Source: JABDJX01 sp039942715
Lineage (GTDB): Bacteria > Pseudomonadota > Alphaproteobacteria > Rhodobacterales > Rhodobacteraceae
Reading direction: 5' to 3'
NCBI GenBank assembly: GCA_039942715.1
Contig: JBDVBY010000011.1
Span: forward strand, 228,378 to 292,377
DNA: 64,000 nucleotides
Each line of letters opens with the position of its first letter. Position 1 is the stretch's first letter. Below are positions 51,172 to 59,849 of the stretch, in pieces. The notes under the pieces are model-generated. The model saw nothing but the letters and a program-made list of their open reading frames with translations. It made no database searches and had not been told where the DNA came from. The translations under genes and the position numbers were made by a program.

Positions 51172-52902
51172 ATGACCGCAGTGGGGGTCAACGTGCAAGG
51201 CGCAAAGCCAGCTAAACAGGCCGACGTCGTTCTAGGTGAAGACTGGATCGGCGCGGACGCTGCTGCGGAAACGCAAGCTCGTGCGAAGCGGGAGAAACGC
51301 GGCGTGATCGCGATGAACCGCTCGCCGCTTGCGCGTAAGATCATCACGTTCAATCTTTTGGCAATCCTCGTCCTTGTGGCGGGGGTTTTGTTTCTGAATC
51401 CATTCCGCGAAAGCCTTGTGTATCAACGTGAGCGCGCAATCGTGAGCGAAGCAGAACTGTTGGCCGGCTTCTTTCAAATGCAGTTTGGCGAAGAGGCCGC
51501 AGGATCGGAAGGTCAGAACGCAGCTTTGAATGTCGCCAAGACAAGTCGTCTGTTGAGCGAAATGCAACTTCCTGCAGCTGCTTCGGTCTTTGTCTACGAT
51601 GTTTCTGGTACGCTTGTCGCGACAGCCGAAGGCAAGGTTTCAGAAGGGCTGGCCTCTATTCGCCCGCAAGAACGCTCGACAATGATTACGGATGCTCTTG
51701 ATGCAATGTGGAATGGCGTCTCTGCCATCTTCGGGCAATCAAACGATCGGCCCAGCGTCGACACCGATAATGCAGACCTTGTACGTGGCCTGATTGATGA
51801 TGCTCTGCAAAACGGTACGCAGGCCAATTCGCTGACCGACATTTATGGCAATACAATATTCACCGTAGCAACACCCATCGTGCAAAGCGATGCGGTTGTT
51901 GGTGTTGTTGCCATTGCTAGCCAAGCAGGTGAAATTGACGGCCTGCTGCGCGCCGAACGCGAGCAAATTTTGCAAATGTTCATTATCGCCATTCTCGTGT
52001 CTGTTGGACTAAGCCTTGTGCTTGCCTCGACAATCGCCAATCCATTGTCCGATCTTGCTGCGGCGGCCGAAATTGGGCGGGAGCGTAATGCGCGCAAGTT
52101 TAGCCCAAGTCGGGTGCGCATCCCGGATCTAACCGCACGCCCTGACGAAATTGGCCGTCTGTCCGGTGCTTTGCGTGGCATGGTGGCGGCTTTGTATGAT
52201 CGGATTGATGCCAACGAACAGTTTGCAGCTGATGTTGCACATGAAATTAAGAACCCGCTTGCGTCTTTGCGTTCAGCGGTTGCGTCGCTCCGTTTCGATC
52301 ACAAAGAGGAAGCTAAAAACAAGCTTTTGGACGTCGTGGAACATGACACACGCCGATTGGACCGACTGGTAAGTGACATTTCAAACGCTTCGCGTTTGGA
52401 TAGCGAGCTGGTCAAGGAAGAAGAAGAGCCTTTCGATTTGCTGAAGATGATTGGCAATCTGGCCGAATATCTTGGTAGCGAGGCCGAAGAGAAAGGCGTC
52501 GAATTTATCACCGATATGCCGTCTGAGCCGATTGTGATCGAAGGTTTGGAATCGCGCCTTGCACAGGTCTTTGTGAACCTTCTGACAAACGCGATGTCGT
52601 TTTGTGATGAAGGGGATGCGATCCGTGTATGGGTGCGCAAACGGGAAAACCGGGTATTGGTTGTGGTCGAAGACACAGGCCCGGGCATCCCTGAACAGGC
52701 TCTGACGAAGATTTTCAATCGCTTCTACACCGAACGTCCGGTTGACCATTTTGGCAACAACTCTGGCCTTGGCCTTGCGATTTCAAAGCAGATAGTTGAG
52801 GCCCATGGTGGTGTAATCTGGGCCGAGAACATTCGTCCAACAGATGCCGATATTACTTCTGAACCGCTTGGCGCTCGCTTCGTTGTTGGCCTTCCGGTCT
52901 AA
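51172..52902 (+). CDS. chvG: Sensor histidine kinase ChvG
   Basis: The protein has 576 residues. A cytoplasmic N-terminal extension (about 1-50) is followed by TM1 (57-75), a periplasmic sensor domain (Stimulus_sens_1, about 80-265), TM2 (267-288), HAMP, the dimerisation helix with His357 in DVAHEIKNPLASLR, and the ATPase domain (NLLTNAMSFCDEGD, VEDTGPGIPEQALTKIFNRFYTERP, GLGLAISKQIVEAHGG). It phosphorylates ChvI. The start at 51172 keeps the long N-terminus seen in roseobacter ChvG; MNRSPL at 51313 is an alternative. Confidence 0.95.
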   Translation: MTAVGVNVQGAKPAKQADVVLGEDWIGADAAAETQARAKREKRGVIAMNRSPLARKIITFNLLAILVLVAGVLFLNPFRESLVYQRERAIVSEAELLAGFFQMQFGEEAAGSEGQNAALNVAKTSRLLSEMQLPAAASVFVYDVSGTLVATAEGKVSEGLASIRPQERSTMITDALDAMWNGVSAIFGQSNDRPSVDTDNADLVRGLIDDALQNGTQANSLTDIYGNTIFTVATPIVQSDAVVGVVAIASQAGEIDGLLRAEREQILQMFIIAILVSVGLSLVLASTIANPLSDLAAAAEIGRERNARKFSPSRVRIPDLTARPDEIGRLSGALRGMVAALYDRIDANEQFAADVAHEIKNPLASLRSAVASLRFDHKEEAKNKLLDVVEHDTRRLDRLVSDISNASRLDSELVKEEEEPFDLLKMIGNLAEYLGSEAEEKGVEFITDMPSEPIVIEGLESRLAQVFVNLLTNAMSFCDEGDAIRVWVRKRENRVLVVVEDTGPGIPEQALTKIFNRFYTERPVDHFGNNSGLGLAISKQIVEAHGGVIWAENIRPTDADITSEPLGARFVVGLPV

Positions 52903-52905
52903 CAG

Positions 52906-53325
52906 GTGAATAACGCTGCACCGCTCGTCATGCATGCAACAGCAGTTGCATTTGGGCAAACTGGTCTTCTGATAACGGGCAAGTCCGGGTCAGGCAAATC
53001 AACGCTTGCGCTGCAACTGATTGCAATTGGAGCGAAGCTGGTCGCCGACGATCGTGTAGAAATTATCCCGCAGCCCGAAGGTGGCTTGTTTCTTAGCGCA
53101 CCAGCTCCCCTGTTCGGGCTGGTTGAGGCGCGCGGGTTTGGCGTTATAGCGACAGAACCTGTGGCAGCTATTGCCCGTGCCGTCATCGATCTTGATACGG
53201 TCGAAACAAAGCGGATTCCCGATCCCAAAGAAATTGTGATTGCAAATGAAACCATGCGATTGATTGCAAAGGTTGAGAGCCCGGCGTTCCCCGCTATGTT
53301 GCGTCTAGACCTAGCTGGATATTGA
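52906..53325 (+). CDS. hprK: HPr kinase/phosphorylase, short alphaproteobacterial form
   Basis: The protein has 139 residues, only the C-terminal catalytic part of HprK (about 310 in Firmicutes). The Walker A GKSGSGKST (25-33) and the HprK signature region VETKRIPDPKEIVI are visible. It phosphorylates the regulatory serine of HPr with ATP. GTG 52906 was chosen (right after chvG, 3 bp gap); an ATG at 52930 is possible. It sits in the conserved chvGI-hprK-rapZ-ptsEIIA-HPr order. Confidence 0.9.
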   Translation: MNNAAPLVMHATAVAFGQTGLLITGKSGSGKSTLALQLIAIGAKLVADDRVEIIPQPEGGLFLSAPAPLFGLVEARGFGVIATEPVAAIARAVIDLDTVETKRIPDPKEIVIANETMRLIAKVESPAFPAMLRLDLAGY

Positions 53326-53331
53326 ACCGAG

Positions 53332-54243
53332 ATGGCCAAGCCTGCATCAGCATCCCAAAAAACCGCACGTGTGGTCTTTGTGACTGGTCCGTCCGGCGCT
53401 GGTCGCAGTACGGCAATCAATGTTTTTGAAGACCTTGGTTTTGATACGATCGACAATCTCCCGCTATCACTGATCGACCGCGTTGTCTCCGGTCCGGGAA
53501 GCATGCCACGTTTGGCGCTTGGCATTGATGTGCGAAACCGCGATTTCTCATCGGACGCGATTATTGCAGCTCTTGAAAGCGTGGCAGCGCGCAATCTTGC
53601 GGCGGAGCTTTTGTTTTTGGACTGTAGCACGGATGTACTGTTGCGTCGCTTCTCGGAAACCCGCCGCCGCCATCCTTTGGCCCAATCGGGTACGCCTGAT
53701 GTGGGGATCACCAAAGAGCGCGAGGTGCTAAGTTCCATTCGCGATCATGCCGACCACCTTATTGATACGAGTGGAATGTCGCCGCATGATTTGAAAGCTG
53801 AAATTGGCCGTCGGTTTGCCGAAGATGGCGCTGCTGAATTGGTGCTTTCGATCGAGAGTTTTTCATACAAACGCGGGTTGCCGCGTGGCGTTGATATGAT
53901 CTTTGATGTTCGGTTTCTTGCCAACCCTCACTGGGAAGCCGAGTTGCGCGCGTTGGATGGGCGCGCACCTGATGTTGCGGCCTATGTCGAGGCTGACCCA
54001 CGTTTTGCCGATTTCTTCACCAAATTGCGCGATCTTGTCGAAAGCCTGCTGCCGGCGTTTAAAGCAGAAGGTAAAACGTATCTTTCGGTGGGACTTGGGT
54101 GTACCGGCGGGCAACACCGCTCAGTTGCCGTTGCGGAAAAACTCGCAAACGCCCTTGCGGAAACAGGCCTGCAGGTGTCAACTCGCCACCGGGAAATAGA
54201 GCGGCGCGGTTTGTCTGCGTCGGACGTAGGGACGTCACTGTGA
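53332..54243 (+). CDS. rapZ: RNase adapter protein RapZ
   Basis: The protein has 303 residues. It is a nucleotide-binding protein, controlling GlmZ/GlmS in enterobacteria and less well defined here. Walker A GPSGAGRST with Arg in the usual Lys position is the Rhodobacterales form. Further signatures: GFDTIDNLPLSLIDRV, GIDVRNRDFSS, LDCSTDVLLRRFSETRRRHPLA, SFSYKRGLPRGVDMIFDVRFL and the C-terminal GCTGGQHRSV with GRRHR-like RHREI. It overlaps the EIIA gene (GTGA). Confidence 0.95.
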   Translation: MAKPASASQKTARVVFVTGPSGAGRSTAINVFEDLGFDTIDNLPLSLIDRVVSGPGSMPRLALGIDVRNRDFSSDAIIAALESVAARNLAAELLFLDCSTDVLLRRFSETRRRHPLAQSGTPDVGITKEREVLSSIRDHADHLIDTSGMSPHDLKAEIGRRFAEDGAAELVLSIESFSYKRGLPRGVDMIFDVRFLANPHWEAELRALDGRAPDVAAYVEADPRFADFFTKLRDLVESLLPAFKAEGKTYLSVGLGCTGGQHRSVAVAEKLANALAETGLQVSTRHREIERRGLSASDVGTSL

Positions 54244-54635
54244 TTGGTGTGGTTATCGTTGCACATGGGGGCTTAGCGCCCGAGTACTTATCAGCCGTCG
54301 AACATGTTGTTGGACGACTGAATGGTGTGCGAGCCATTGCAATCGGCGCGGATGTTGATCGCCAAGCAAAACAAGCCGAGATCTGCGATGCCGCCAACGC
54401 GGTGGACGCCGGAGACGGCGTTGTGGTTGTGACAGATATGTTCGGGGGGTCGCCTTCAAATCTGTCGCTTTTGGCTTGCAAAACAGCAAACCGAAAGATC
54501 CTTTATGGCGCAAATCTACCAATGCTGATCAAATTGGCTAAATCGCGTCACAAGCCGTTGTCCGAAGCTGTTCGCAGTGCCAAAGAGGCGGGCCGGAAAT
54601 ACATCGACAGCTTTGAGGATGATGGCGATGAGTGA
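54240..54635 (+). CDS. PTS EIIA component, mannose family (regulatory PTS)
   Basis: The protein has 131 residues starting at a GTG that overlaps the rapZ stop. The IIA-Man fold has phosphorylation His9 in IVAHGGLAPE and VVVTDMFGGSPSN (about 62-74). No sugar-transport permease or EIIB is nearby, so it acts in signalling, receiving phosphate from HPr. Its product ends over the start region of the HPr gene. Confidence 0.93.
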   Translation: MIGVVIVAHGGLAPEYLSAVEHVVGRLNGVRAIAIGADVDRQAKQAEICDAANAVDAGDGVVVVTDMFGGSPSNLSLLACKTANRKILYGANLPMLIKLAKSRHKPLSEAVRSAKEAGRKYIDSFEDDGDE

Positions 54636-54906
54636 GCCAGTCACCCGCACATTGACCATCGTGAACGAAAAAGGTCTGCATGCGCGCGCTTCTGCCAAAC
54701 TTGTCGAACTGGTAGAAGAATTCGACGCCGAAGCGGTTGTTTCCAAGGACGGTACCGCGGCCTCCGCTGATAGCATCATGGGTTTGCTTATGTTGGTGGC
54801 CGCCAAAGGGTCGACGATAACAGTTACCACAACAGGCACTTTGGCCGAAGAGTTGGCCGACGCGATCGAAGAGCTTGTCGCCACTCGTTTTGGAGAAAAA
54901 GCCTAG
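54628..54906 (+). CDS. Phosphocarrier protein HPr
   Basis: The protein has 92 residues. The active-site histidine is His18 in EKGLHARASAKL. The HprK-target serine region is ADSIMGLLML (Ser49). ATG 54628 (MSEPV) was taken as the start; ATG at 54622 adds MA. It overlaps the EIIA gene by 8 bp. The TAG lies over CTAG, shared with the stop of the convergent dehydrogenase. EI (ptsP/ptsI) is not in the window. Confidence 0.93.
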   Translation: MSEPVTRTLTIVNEKGLHARASAKLVELVEEFDAEAVVSKDGTAASADSIMGLLMLVAAKGSTITVTTTGTLAEELADAIEELVATRFGEKA

Positions 54907-55778
54907 CGCGTTGGAACGGGCGGGTCTTCGCGATAGTCATAAAACCCACGCTGCGATTTGCGACCTAACCATCCGGCTTCAACATATTTGGTGAGCAACG
55001 GGCAAGGGCGATATTTCGTATCAGCCAATCCATCGTGCAACACGTTCATGATGGCCAGACAGGTGTCCAAGCCGATAAAATCGGCCAACTCAAGTGGGCC
55101 CATCGGATGATTGGTGCCAAGCTTCATCGCCGAATCAATGGATTTCACCGAACCAACGCCTTCATAGAGTGTGTAAACTGCCTCGTTGATCATTGGCATT
55201 AAGATGCGGTTTACGATAAAGGCAGGGAAATCCTCTGCACTAGCCGATGTTTTGCCTAACTTTTCAACGACTTGATGAAGCGCTTGATATGTCGGATCGT
55301 CGGTTGCAATGCCGCGGATCAATTCGACCAACTGCATGATTGGCACCGGGTTCATGAAGTGGAAACCCATGAATTTTTCCGGGCGATCCGTTCGGCTGGC
55401 CAGACGCGTGATCGAGATAGAGGAGGTGTTCGAGGTCAAAATCGTGTGTGGCGCAAGATGCGGCACAAGGTCTTCAAAGATCGCGGCCTTGACGGTTTCG
55501 CGTTCTGTTGCCGCCTCGATGATAAGATCGCAAGGTCCCAGATCAGACAAGGTCATCGTTGTTTTGATCCGCGCCATCGCCTCGCTTTGATCCGCAGGGG
55601 TGATCTTTTCGCGAGAGACTTGCCGATCAAGGTTCGCCTCAATCGCAGTCAAAGCATTGTCCAACGCATCGCGACTGACATCTGTGATCAACACGTCATA
55701 CCCTGCAAGCGCAAAGACATGGGCAATGCCATTGCCCATTTGCCCGGCCCCTACGACGCCAACGGTTTGGATATCCAT
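54903..55778 (-). CDS. 3-hydroxybutyryl-CoA dehydrogenase
   Basis: The protein has 291 residues, the normal length for the short 3-hydroxyacyl-CoA dehydrogenase. NAD-binding VGVVGAGQMGNGIAHVFALAGYDV (about 6-29), IIEAATERETVKA, LTSNTSSISIT, the catalytic-His segment FMGFHFMNPVPIMQLVELI (about 139-157) and C-terminal GTNHPMGPLELADFIGLDT. It acts in butyrate/PHB or phenylacetate-type metabolism. It stands alone, with its terminal TAG shared with HPr. Confidence 0.94.
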   Translation of the reverse strand: MDIQTVGVVGAGQMGNGIAHVFALAGYDVLITDVSRDALDNALTAIEANLDRQVSREKITPADQSEAMARIKTTMTLSDLGPCDLIIEAATERETVKAAIFEDLVPHLAPHTILTSNTSSISITRLASRTDRPEKFMGFHFMNPVPIMQLVELIRGIATDDPTYQALHQVVEKLGKTSASAEDFPAFIVNRILMPMINEAVYTLYEGVGSVKSIDSAMKLGTNHPMGPLELADFIGLDTCLAIMNVLHDGLADTKYRPCPLLTKYVEAGWLGRKSQRGFYDYREDPPVPTR

Positions 55779-55935
55779 CTTACGGTTTCCTTGTTTGTCG
55801 GCGAGACAATAGGCGCTTGGTCAAGTATGGTGCAAGGGCGGCACTTAGGTAAAATTCTACGTTTAGCAGTATCTCAACGCCTTTGTCCGAGTTTCACGCC
55901 AACGATGTCTGTTTTGGGTGAGATGAACTGTGACA

Positions 55936-56823
55936 ATGGGGACTTCTAAGAAATCAACTCCTTACGAGTTATGCCGTTATCAAGGGACGAAACTGTCCTT
56001 TCGCGGTCCGCAAAAGTCATTCCGCGGACCTTACATAGCGACCTTGGGCGGTACAGAAACGTTTGGGCCCTTCGTGCAGGCGCCTTATCCGACTCTGCTG
56101 GAAGATTGGTTGGACCAAACGGTTGTGAACCTTGGCGTGCGCCAAGCCGGTGTTTCGCTTTTCGCGTCAGAGCAATGGCTGCTGGATTGCGCCTCGAAGT
56201 CCGATGTCGCGGTTCTTCAGGTGTTGGGCGCTGGGAACATGTCGAACCGGCTTTATAGCGTGCATTCAAGGCGCAATGATCGGTTTCTAGCTGTTTCGCC
56301 TGCGTTGAAAGAGCTTTTTCCAGAAGTCGATTTTACTGAATTCAGCTTTATTCGCCATCTTTTGCAAAGCCTTGCAGATCGTTCGAGCGATGGGTTTGAA
56401 GTCTTGGTGGAAGAACTGCGCTTTGCCTGGGTTCAGCGTATGAAGCGCGTGTTATCTTGCATCGACGCGCCTGTGATAATGCTGTGGATGTCGGATCGCT
56501 CGTCAAGCACACCAGCAGAACGGCCCCAGGGCCCAGAGCCTTTGTTCGTGACCAAAGCCATGATGGGGGCGTTGGAGCCCCTAGTGGCTTCGGTTGTAGA
56601 AGTTGTTGCATCCACAGAAGTCGACCGACTGGAAGGGAAGCAGTACACGCAAATGGAAAGGGACGCGGCCTATTCTGCGCCGACTCCCGTTCACCACGCG
56701 CAAGTGGCCGAGCAACTTTGCAATGCAATTCGTGAGATTCAGATGTCGCGCGACGTTAACTGTGACGCCAGTGCGATTGGCCGCGACCGCGATGAATTCA
56801 TGCGGTCGCGGACTGCGATTTAG
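55936..56823 (+). CDS. DUF6473 family protein
   Basis: The protein has 295 residues. Recognised segments of DUF6473 are the LGGTETFGPFVQAPYPTLLEDW stretch (about 36-57) and VVNLGVRQAGVSLF. The family is confined to Rhodobacterales as far as I recall, often near surface-polysaccharide genes; the GGTET...NLG pattern resembles an SGNH-type hydrolase/sulfotransferase-like fold (uncertain). ATG 55936 was chosen; a GTG at 55930 would add two residues. Its stop overlaps that of etfA (TTAG). Confidence 0.8.
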   Translation: MGTSKKSTPYELCRYQGTKLSFRGPQKSFRGPYIATLGGTETFGPFVQAPYPTLLEDWLDQTVVNLGVRQAGVSLFASEQWLLDCASKSDVAVLQVLGAGNMSNRLYSVHSRRNDRFLAVSPALKELFPEVDFTEFSFIRHLLQSLADRSSDGFEVLVEELRFAWVQRMKRVLSCIDAPVIMLWMSDRSSSTPAERPQGPEPLFVTKAMMGALEPLVASVVEVVASTEVDRLEGKQYTQMERDAAYSAPTPVHHAQVAEQLCNAIREIQMSRDVNCDASAIGRDRDEFMRSRTAI

Positions 56824-57749
56824 TCAAGCTTTTCCAAGAGTTCTGGCACAGCTGTGAACAGATCAGCCACCAAGCCATAGTCAGCGACTTGAAAGATCGG
56901 TGCCTCTTCGTCTTTGTTGATCGCGACGATGATCTTGCTGTCTTTCATGCCAGCCAAGTGCTGGATCGCACCGGAAATACCAATGGCAACGTAAAGATCA
57001 GGGGCTACAACTTTGCCGGTTTGACCGACCTGCCAATCGTTAGGCGCATATCCTGAATCGACTGCCGCGCGCGAGGCACCAACGGCAGCACCAAGTTTAT
57101 CGGCAAGTTTTTCGATCAAGGCAAAGTCATCCTCAGACCCAACACCGCGTCCACCAGACACCACAACACCCGCGCTGGTAAGTTCAGGGCGATCACTGGC
57201 CGCGACCTTGTCTTCAACCCATTCGGACAGACCGGGATCAGCCGCCGCACTAACGGTTTCAACTGCAGCGCTTCCACCGTCACCGGCCGCGTCAAACGTT
57301 GATGTCCGAACAGACACAACTTTGACCGGGTCTGTCGATTTCACGGTTTGAATTGCGTTACCGGCATAGATTGGGCGCTCGAAAGTGTCGGCGTCAACGA
57401 CACCGGAAATATCCGAGATCACCATCACGTCCAACAAAGCCGCAACGCGCGGCAGAACGTTTTTGGCGTCCGTCGTGGCAGGGGCAACGATGTGAGTGTA
57501 TTCGCCCGCTAATGCAACGATGGTTGCAGCAGTGGATTCTGCCATGCGATGGCCCAATGACGCGTCTTCCGCGACCAGCACCTTTGATACGCCGTCGATT
57601 TTCGCTGCAGCATCACCAGCCGCCGCGGCACTCGCACCAGCGGCTAGAACCGTGACATCGCCCATCATTTTCGCAGCCGTAACGGCCTTGGATGTCGCAT
57701 CAATGTTCAAGTCACCGTCGGTGACTTCAGCAAGAAGAAGAACAGCCAT
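56820..57749 (-). CDS. etfA: Electron transfer flavoprotein subunit alpha
   Basis: The protein has 309 residues. It carries the FAD of ETF and passes electrons from acyl-CoA dehydrogenases to ETF:ubiquinone oxidoreductase. The signature of the C-terminal FAD domain is VSGGRGVGSEDDFALIEKLAD with GYAPNDWQVGQTGKVVAPDLY, IGISGAIQHLAGM and INKDEEAPIFQVADYGLVAD. The start overlaps the etfB stop by 1 bp (TAATG). Serves the fad dehydrogenase in this window. Confidence 0.96.
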   Translation of the reverse strand: MAVLLLAEVTDGDLNIDATSKAVTAAKMMGDVTVLAAGASAAAAGDAAAKIDGVSKVLVAEDASLGHRMAESTAATIVALAGEYTHIVAPATTDAKNVLPRVAALLDVMVISDISGVVDADTFERPIYAGNAIQTVKSTDPVKVVSVRTSTFDAAGDGGSAAVETVSAAADPGLSEWVEDKVAASDRPELTSAGVVVSGGRGVGSEDDFALIEKLADKLGAAVGASRAAVDSGYAPNDWQVGQTGKVVAPDLYVAIGISGAIQHLAGMKDSKIIVAINKDEEAPIFQVADYGLVADLFTAVPELLEKLD

Positions 57750-58507
57750 TATAGTGCCCCCACATCGTTAAGTTTCGCTACAAGTTCATCGACCGACCCA
57801 ACGATTTCGCCTGCCTTGCGTGTTTCCGGCTCGGTAGTTGCGACGATGGATAGGCGTGGGCTGACATCAACGCCGTAGTCTTCCGGCGTCTTTTCATCTA
57901 GCTGCTTTTTCTTCGCTTTCATGATGTTGGGAAGCGACGCATAGCGTGGTTCGTTCAGGCGCAAATCAACCGTGACGATGGCAGGCATCTTCACCTTGAT
58001 CGTTTGCAATCCGCCGTCGACTTCACGCGTTACTGTCGCGCTGTCTCCATCAACATCCAACTCGGATGCGAATGTGGCCTGCGCCCAACCTGTGAGCGCT
58101 GCTAGCATCTGGCCAGTTGCGTTCATGTCGTTGTCAATTGCCTGCTTGCCGCACAAAACGATGCCTGGCTGTTCTTCGTCGATCACCGCCTTAAGCAATT
58201 TGGCAACTGCCAGCGGTTCGATGTCCGTGTGCACATCATCTGCTGCGATGATCAGGATCGCGCGATCCGCGCCCATGGCCAAAGCCGTGCGCAGGGTTTC
58301 CTGACACTGTTTGACGCCGATAGAGACCGCGATGATCTCTTCAGCTTTGCCCGCCTCTTTCAGACGGATCGCTTCCTCGACTGCAATCTCATCAAACGGG
58401 TTCATCGACATCTTAACGTTCGCAAGATCAACACCGCTTCCGTCCGCTTTGACACGAACCTTAACGTTATAGTCGATGACGCGTTTGACAGGCACCAACA
58501 CCTTCAT
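57749..58507 (-). CDS. etfB: Electron transfer flavoprotein subunit beta
   Basis: The protein has 252 residues. It is the AMP-binding beta subunit of ETF. Typical segments are MKVLVPVKRVIDYNVKVRVK, MNPFDEIAVEEAIRLKEAG (about 36-54), LCGKQAIDNDMNATGQMLA (about 130-148) and the recognition-loop region LNEPRYASLPNIMKAKKK. Upstream 144 bp carry the divergent promoter shared with the VOC gene. Confidence 0.96.
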   Translation of the reverse strand: MKVLVPVKRVIDYNVKVRVKADGSGVDLANVKMSMNPFDEIAVEEAIRLKEAGKAEEIIAVSIGVKQCQETLRTALAMGADRAILIIAADDVHTDIEPLAVAKLLKAVIDEEQPGIVLCGKQAIDNDMNATGQMLAALTGWAQATFASELDVDGDSATVTREVDGGLQTIKVKMPAIVTVDLRLNEPRYASLPNIMKAKKKQLDEKTPEDYGVDVSPRLSIVATTEPETRKAGEIVGSVDELVAKLNDVGAL

Positions 58508-58651
58508 GGCGCAAACTCCCTCGGTTTAAACTTTCCAACGGTTTAGCGAAGCTGCAGCGCAGAAAACAGTGCAAAATCGACGCGGGCAGAGCCAAAGACG
58601 CCGCGTTTTGGGTGCCGATGTGATACATGTGGGGTGGATCGGAGGCACGAC

Positions 58652-59014
58652 ATGGAAAAAGTTAAAGGAATCGGGGGGATCTTCTTTCGCAGCAAAGACC
58701 CGAAAGCGTTGGCAGACTGGTACGAGACATACCTAGGGATCAATCCATCGCCGACAACGATGGACCAAGCGCCGTGGGTTACGGAAGAAGGCGTGACTGT
58801 TTTTGCGCCTTTTGCTGAAGACACAGAGTACTTCAAGCGCGAGAGCCAGTTCATGGTGAATTTTCGGGTTGGGGATATGGATGCCATGTTGAAACAACTC
58901 GCAGGCGCGGGCGTTGAGCCAAAAAATGACGTCACAGAAGAAGGTCTGGGTCGTTTCGTGCACATCCACGACCCAGAAGGCAATTCAATTGAGCTTTGGG
59001 AACCCGCGTTTTAG
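58652..59014 (+). CDS. VOC (glyoxalase-fold) family protein
   Basis: The protein has 120 residues. It begins MEKVKGIGGIFFRSKDPKALADWYETYLGI, typical of a VOC domain, and ends FVHIHDPEGNSIELWEP with the metal-type His (about 107) and Glu (about 116). GGAGG precedes the ATG by 6 bp, fixing the start; a GTG further upstream was rejected. Substrate unknown. Its TAG overlaps the stop of the adenosyltransferase gene on the other strand (TTAG). Confidence 0.9.
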   Translation: MEKVKGIGGIFFRSKDPKALADWYETYLGINPSPTTMDQAPWVTEEGVTVFAPFAEDTEYFKRESQFMVNFRVGDMDAMLKQLAGAGVEPKNDVTEEGLGRFVHIHDPEGNSIELWEPAF

Positions 59015-59583
59015 CGGTTCGCACCTGGAACCCAAAGCACATCTGCTTTGCCGCCATCATTCGCAAGGCGTGCGGCGCAAAAGAACCAATCGCTAAGGCG
59101 GTTCAGATATTTGACTGCGACATCGTTGATGGACTCCATCGTAGCCAATTCTACGGTTAGCCGCTCGGCCCGGCGCGCAACTGTGCGGCACAAGTGGAGT
59201 TGCGTTGAAAGAGGGGATCCAGCAGGCAAGATGAAAGACTTCAAAGGCTCTAGTTGAGCAATCATCTCATCAATTTCAGTCTCTAAACGGTCGGTTTGTT
59301 CGCCAACCATGCGCAAAACAGGGTATCCCGCCTCGTCGTCTTTTTCCATGTCAGGGCGGCACAGATCAGCGCCCAGATCGAAAAGATCGTTTTGAATGCG
59401 CGACAACGCTTCATCGACCGACTCTTCTGCGTGAAGGCGTGCCATGCCTACGGTTGCGTTCAGCTCATCAACCGTGCCGTAAGACGTGACGCGCAGAGAA
59501 TGTTTTGCCACGCGTGCGCCATTGCCAAGCGCGGTTTCACCAGCGTCGCCTGTTTTTGTGTAAATCTTGTTCAGAACAACCAT
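59011..59583 (-). CDS. Cob(I)alamin adenosyltransferase, PduO type
   Basis: The protein has 190 residues. It transfers the adenosyl group from ATP to cob(I)alamin. ATP-binding start KIYTKTGDAGETALGNGARVAK (about 6-27, minus strand), GTVDELNATVGMARL, and the corrinoid-binding helix VARRAERLTVEL, YLNRLSDWFFCAARLAND (about 156-173) are family signatures. Together with the next small membrane gene (3 bp gap) it forms an operon. Confidence 0.95.
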   Translation of the reverse strand: MVVLNKIYTKTGDAGETALGNGARVAKHSLRVTSYGTVDELNATVGMARLHAEESVDEALSRIQNDLFDLGADLCRPDMEKDDEAGYPVLRMVGEQTDRLETEIDEMIAQLEPLKSFILPAGSPLSTQLHLCRTVARRAERLTVELATMESINDVAVKYLNRLSDWFFCAARLANDGGKADVLWVPGANR

Positions 59584-59586
59584 GTC

Positions 59587-59793
59587 CTAGCTCCCACCTC
59601 TGATCGCGACAAATAACAGGATCAAAACAACCGCCACCGCTTGGGCACAAATGCGGTATCGCATGATCCTGTTTGCGTGTTTCTTGTTAAAGTCACCGCC
59701 TTTTGCAAAGCCGCCAATCCCGGTCAGCAAAATGCCAAGAACAATCAGCACAGCGATTGCGACGACGATAAAAAGTGGGTCTTGCATCAACAT
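59587..59793 (-). CDS. Twin-transmembrane (HIG1-like) protein
   Basis: The protein has 68 residues with two hydrophobic helices (about 7-28 and 49-66) separated by the basic loop KGGDFNKKHANRIMRYR. The second-helix start NKKHANRIMRYRICAQ resembles the HIG1 domain, found in respiratory supercomplex factors. It lies upstream of the cobalamin adenosyltransferase gene. Function unknown in bacteria. Confidence 0.85.
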   Translation of the reverse strand: MLMQDPLFIVVAIAVLIVLGILLTGIGGFAKGGDFNKKHANRIMRYRICAQAVAVVLILLFVAIRGGS

Positions 59794-59849
59794 GGGTCAC
59801 GCCTCCTCTTTCCTGATTTAGGGCATGAGGGGGAAAAAGCGAAGGGTGC

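Noticed and set aside
50461..54906. Possibility that the chvGI-PTS block was acquired recently
   Set aside because: Gene order is the standard alphaproteobacterial one and composition matches surrounding genes.
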